Assembly (NCBI RefSeq): GCF_024363565.1
Contig: NZ_JAJEKE010000004.1
Span: 186,001 to 250,000 of the forward strand
Reading direction: 5' to 3'
DNA length: 64,000 bases
Source of the DNA: Lutispora saccharofermentans
GTDB taxonomy: Bacteria; Bacillota; Clostridia; Lutisporales; Lutisporaceae
Position numbers and translations under genes: made by a program. A model generated the notes under the pieces. It was not told the origin of the DNA. It did no database searches and was given only the letters and a program-made list of their open reading frames with translations. Shown piece by piece: positions 62,108 to 64,000 of the stretch. Position 1 is the stretch's first letter. Every line of letters starts with the position of its first letter.

Positions 62108-63265
62108 TCAGCCGTTTCTAAATTCTTCTTTTATTTTTTTAAGCAAATCTGTATCTGTGATAACATCGTATCCTGTTAAGGCCAAGGCAGCAGCGCCCTG
62201 CAGCAATCTTTCGCGGCCCACGGCTCCTACCGTCATGTCCGCCATTTCTTTAGTATGGCCGTTTATCCCGGGACAGTCCAATCCAATGTAAGGATGGATT
62301 GCCGGCACCACCTGGCTCACATTTCCCATATCAATAGATCCGTAGCTATCCCTCTGGCTATATATCTCAGTTATTCCCACGCTTTTCAAGTTATCCGTAA
62401 AAGCCTTTGACAGGGCTTGATTGGTCCTTAGGTTATCATAGCTTATTTCATAATTGCTTATTTCCAGAGAAGCACCCGTCATCAGAGCAGCCCCTGAAGC
62501 GATGTTTTTCACCTTTTCCGTCACTTTGTCCAGATATTGCCTATCCATGGCCCTTATATAAAATTGGGCTACCGCTCTATCAGGCACGATATTGGCTGCA
62601 ACTCCGCCTTCTTTAATGATGCCGTGAATTCTTACATCGGCTTTCACATGCTGTCTTATGGCGTTTATCCCATTAAAGGTTTGTATCGCTGCATCAAGGG
62701 CATTGATGCCTTCCTCCGGCTGTGCCGCTGCATGACTGGCCTTACCCTTGAATACAAATTGTACCGCATCAATAGCCAATGACTCTCCGCTTTCATAGGA
62801 TCGCTCGGCAGGATGCAAGATCATAGCTGCGTCTACATCATCAAATATCCCGCTTTGAACCATATGCACCTTCCCGCCATCAGTTTCCTCGGCAGGGGTT
62901 CCTAATACCACTACTTTACCTCCTGTCTGGCCGATGACTTTGCTCAATGCCGCTCCGGCACCGGCGCTCATGGTGCCGATCATATTATGCCCGCACCCGT
63001 GCCCTATCTCAGGCAAGGCGTCATATTCACACAAATAGGCTATGCAGGGGCCCGGTGCTTTGCTGTCGTAAACCGCCCTAAAGGCAGTCTCTCTGTCTGC
63101 TATGCCATATTCAACCTCAAAGCTATGCAGCTTCAGAAAAGAAGTCAGCTTCTCCACTGCTTTGTATTCCTCATTGCCCAGTTCCGGATTTTTATATATA
63201 AAGTCGTTTATATCGAACAGCATTTCCTTTATTCTCTGGATTTCCGCAGTAATTTGTTCTTTCAC
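62108..63265 (-). CDS. M20-family amidohydrolase/peptidase (AbgB/IAL-like)
   Basis: A 385-residue metalloamidase of peptidase family M20D. The metal-binding motif is HGCGHN near residue 88. GTPAEETDGGK near 122 supplies the catalytic glutamates. The dimerisation domain (about 170-285) contains KGKASHAAAQPEEGINALDA, typical of the AbgB/HipO branch. Substrates of the group are N-acylated or p-aminobenzoyl-glutamate-like compounds; the exact one is unknown. The start is GTG 63265, with AAGGAGG eight bases upstream. It has its own terminator and no partner genes. Confidence 0.88.
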   Translation of the reverse strand: MKEQITAEIQRIKEMLFDINDFIYKNPELGNEEYKAVEKLTSFLKLHSFEVEYGIADRETAFRAVYDSKAPGPCIAYLCEYDALPEIGHGCGHNMIGTMSAGAGAALSKVIGQTGGKVVVLGTPAEETDGGKVHMVQSGIFDDVDAAMILHPAERSYESGESLAIDAVQFVFKGKASHAAAQPEEGINALDAAIQTFNGINAIRQHVKADVRIHGIIKEGGVAANIVPDRAVAQFYIRAMDRQYLDKVTEKVKNIASGAALMTGASLEISNYEISYDNLRTNQALSKAFTDNLKSVGITEIYSQRDSYGSIDMGNVSQVVPAIHPYIGLDCPGINGHTKEMADMTVGAVGRERLLQGAAALALTGYDVITDTDLLKKIKEEFRNG

Positions 63266-63419
63266 TTCGGCTTCCTCCTTTTGTTATGTACTTTCTATTT
63301 TGACGTGCCGGTGAAATAAAAATCTTCATAACATTTTCATATCGTTTATATGCGTAACACATTTGCTAAGGTCTTCATATATTAGCTATAGATAAAATAT
63401 TTTCCCTTGACTAACTTTT

Positions 63420-63549
63420 GAACGAGACTTCATTCAGTGGGAGATTCAGCCCCCGCTGAATGTTAGCCGAGTCCATAGAAGGTGAATTGCCCCACAGGGG
63501 CAAGAGAGGCTGCCCTGGGGCACTGGACTTAGGGCGGGTTAGTTCAGTG
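63420..63549 (-). repeat. Cloverleaf-like intergenic repeat, copy 4 (130 bp)
   Basis: It starts GAACGAGACTTCATTCAGTG and ends GGGCGGGTTAGTTCAGTG. The AGTCC arm carries the same G+C-rich extension as copy 3 (GGTGAATTGCCCC ... GCCCTGGGGCACTGGAC), but the CCGCTC arm is reduced. It ends 30 bp before feoA. Confidence 0.8.
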
Positions 63550-63578
63550 TTAAATATATCTTTATTGGAGGAGTATTG

Positions 63579-63818
63579 ATGAATAATAATATAATTCCGC
63601 TTCATATGGTGCCTATCGGAAGCTTCGCTCTGGTAAGAGGGCTTATCGCTGACGGAAGCTCAAGGAGAAGAATGCTTGATCTGGGATTGATCCGGGATAC
63701 TGAGGTCAAATCATTGAGAAGGAGCCCCTCCGGAGATCCGGTAGCCTATCAGATCCGGGGCGCAGTCATAGCCCTTCGCTCCGAAGAAGCCTCAAAGATA
63801 TTGGTGGAAGTGATATAG
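63579..63818 (+). CDS. feoA: Ferrous iron transport accessory protein FeoA
   Basis: A 79-residue SH3-like FeoA domain. It shows [54 protein letters not shown], where the LxxLGLxxG-like pattern and the final RGxxIALR strand are family marks. It assists FeoB in Fe2+ import. The TTG three bases upstream is inside the spacer; ATG 63579 follows TGGAGGAG. feoB begins 22 bp after its stop. Confidence 0.92.
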   Translation: MNNNIIPLHMVPIGSFALVRGLIADGSSRRRMLDLGLIRDTEVKSLRRSPSGDPVAYQIRGAVIALRSEEASKILVEVI

Positions 63819-63840
63819 AAAGTTAGAGGTGTTTTTTAGA

Positions 63841-64000
63841 ATGGGTCTTACAAGTCAATCGACAGGCCTTTCGGCATTAAGAGAAGCTTCGGATATACAA
63901 AAGTTCTCCCCCGGTGACATAGTGATTGCATTGGCCGGGAATCCGAATACAGGGAAGAGCACGGTTTTTAACAGCCTTACCGGGTTGAATCAGCATACCG
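63841..64000 (+). CDS. feoB: Ferrous iron transporter FeoB, 5' part only (runs off window)
   Basis: The first 53 codons are present. A short N-terminal extension is followed by [20 protein letters not shown], the G1 loop of the FeoB GTPase domain (GNPNTGKST, about residues 33-41). The start ATG 63841 follows an AGAGGTG site. The gene continues past the window edge. FeoB is the polytopic G-protein-linked Fe2+ channel and should be cotranscribed with feoA. Confidence 0.93.
   Translation, partial: MGLTSQSTGLSALREASDIQKFSPGDIVIALAGNPNTGKSTVFNSLTGLNQHT

Overview
The window looks like a chromosomal segment of an anaerobic, low-to-moderate G+C Gram-positive bacterium of the Clostridia/Tissierellia type. 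The reasons are strong AGGAGG ribosome binding sites, an alanine T-box leader, a ZTP (pfl) riboswitch in front of pyruvate formate-lyase, lipobox lipoproteins, S-layer-homology (SLH) surface proteins, an oxygen-sensitive glycyl-radical enzyme and NosR/NapH-type ferredoxin membrane proteins. No rRNA, tRNA or CRISPR array was seen. The species cannot be named from the sequence alone.

Layout. 1-2033 (minus): a 2-oxoacid/acetoin dehydrogenase complex (E2, then E1 alpha cut by the window edge), with a divergent AraC-GH39-like regulator (2277-4262) and a MATE exporter (4420-5763). 5788-14960 (plus): a candidate extracytoplasmic redox system. It has a structured leader with an intrinsic terminator, a 1690-residue exported protein with about seven sulfite-oxidase-like (molybdopterin-domain fold, but cofactor-less) repeats and a beta-propeller, a lipoprotein with one such domain, a membrane-anchored FMN_bind plus sulfite-oxidase-like protein, and a NosR-like polyferredoxin with a C-terminal flavinylation domain. 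14978-25462 (minus): a cyanophycin/beta-aspartyl-dipeptide utilisation locus. Five overlapping genes (oligopeptide-binding protein, two permeases, fused ATPase, cyanophycinase) follow a textbook sigma-54 -24/-12 promoter, and a sigma-54 activator plus isoaspartyl dipeptidase lie next to them.

25621-36648 is mixed: a PatB-type lyase, an EamA transporter, a DUF1801 protein, an ECF sigma/anti-sigma pair, a T-box-controlled short alanyl-tRNA synthetase, a B3/4 protein, two tandem DUF3841 genes and an RtcB ligase. Four copies of a modular cloverleaf-like intergenic repeat occur in the window (26943, 28451, 33008, 63420). One is inserted inside a second kind of palindromic element that also occurs at 11151. 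36914-47223 (minus) is a surface-protein operon with two lipoproteins, a 656-residue SLH protein and a 2228-residue SLH protein. 47545-53697 (minus) is an AT-rich defence-like cluster: ADP-ribosylglycohydrolase, McrB with an inserted EVE/PUA-like domain, McrC, and an AlkX/YcaQ-like DNA glycosylase.

53891-64000 holds a small membrane protein, pflA and pflB with a complete sigma-A promoter and ZTP riboswitch, a MacB-type permease/ATPase/adaptor operon, an M20 amidohydrolase, and the start of a feoAB ferrous-iron uptake operon that runs off the right edge.
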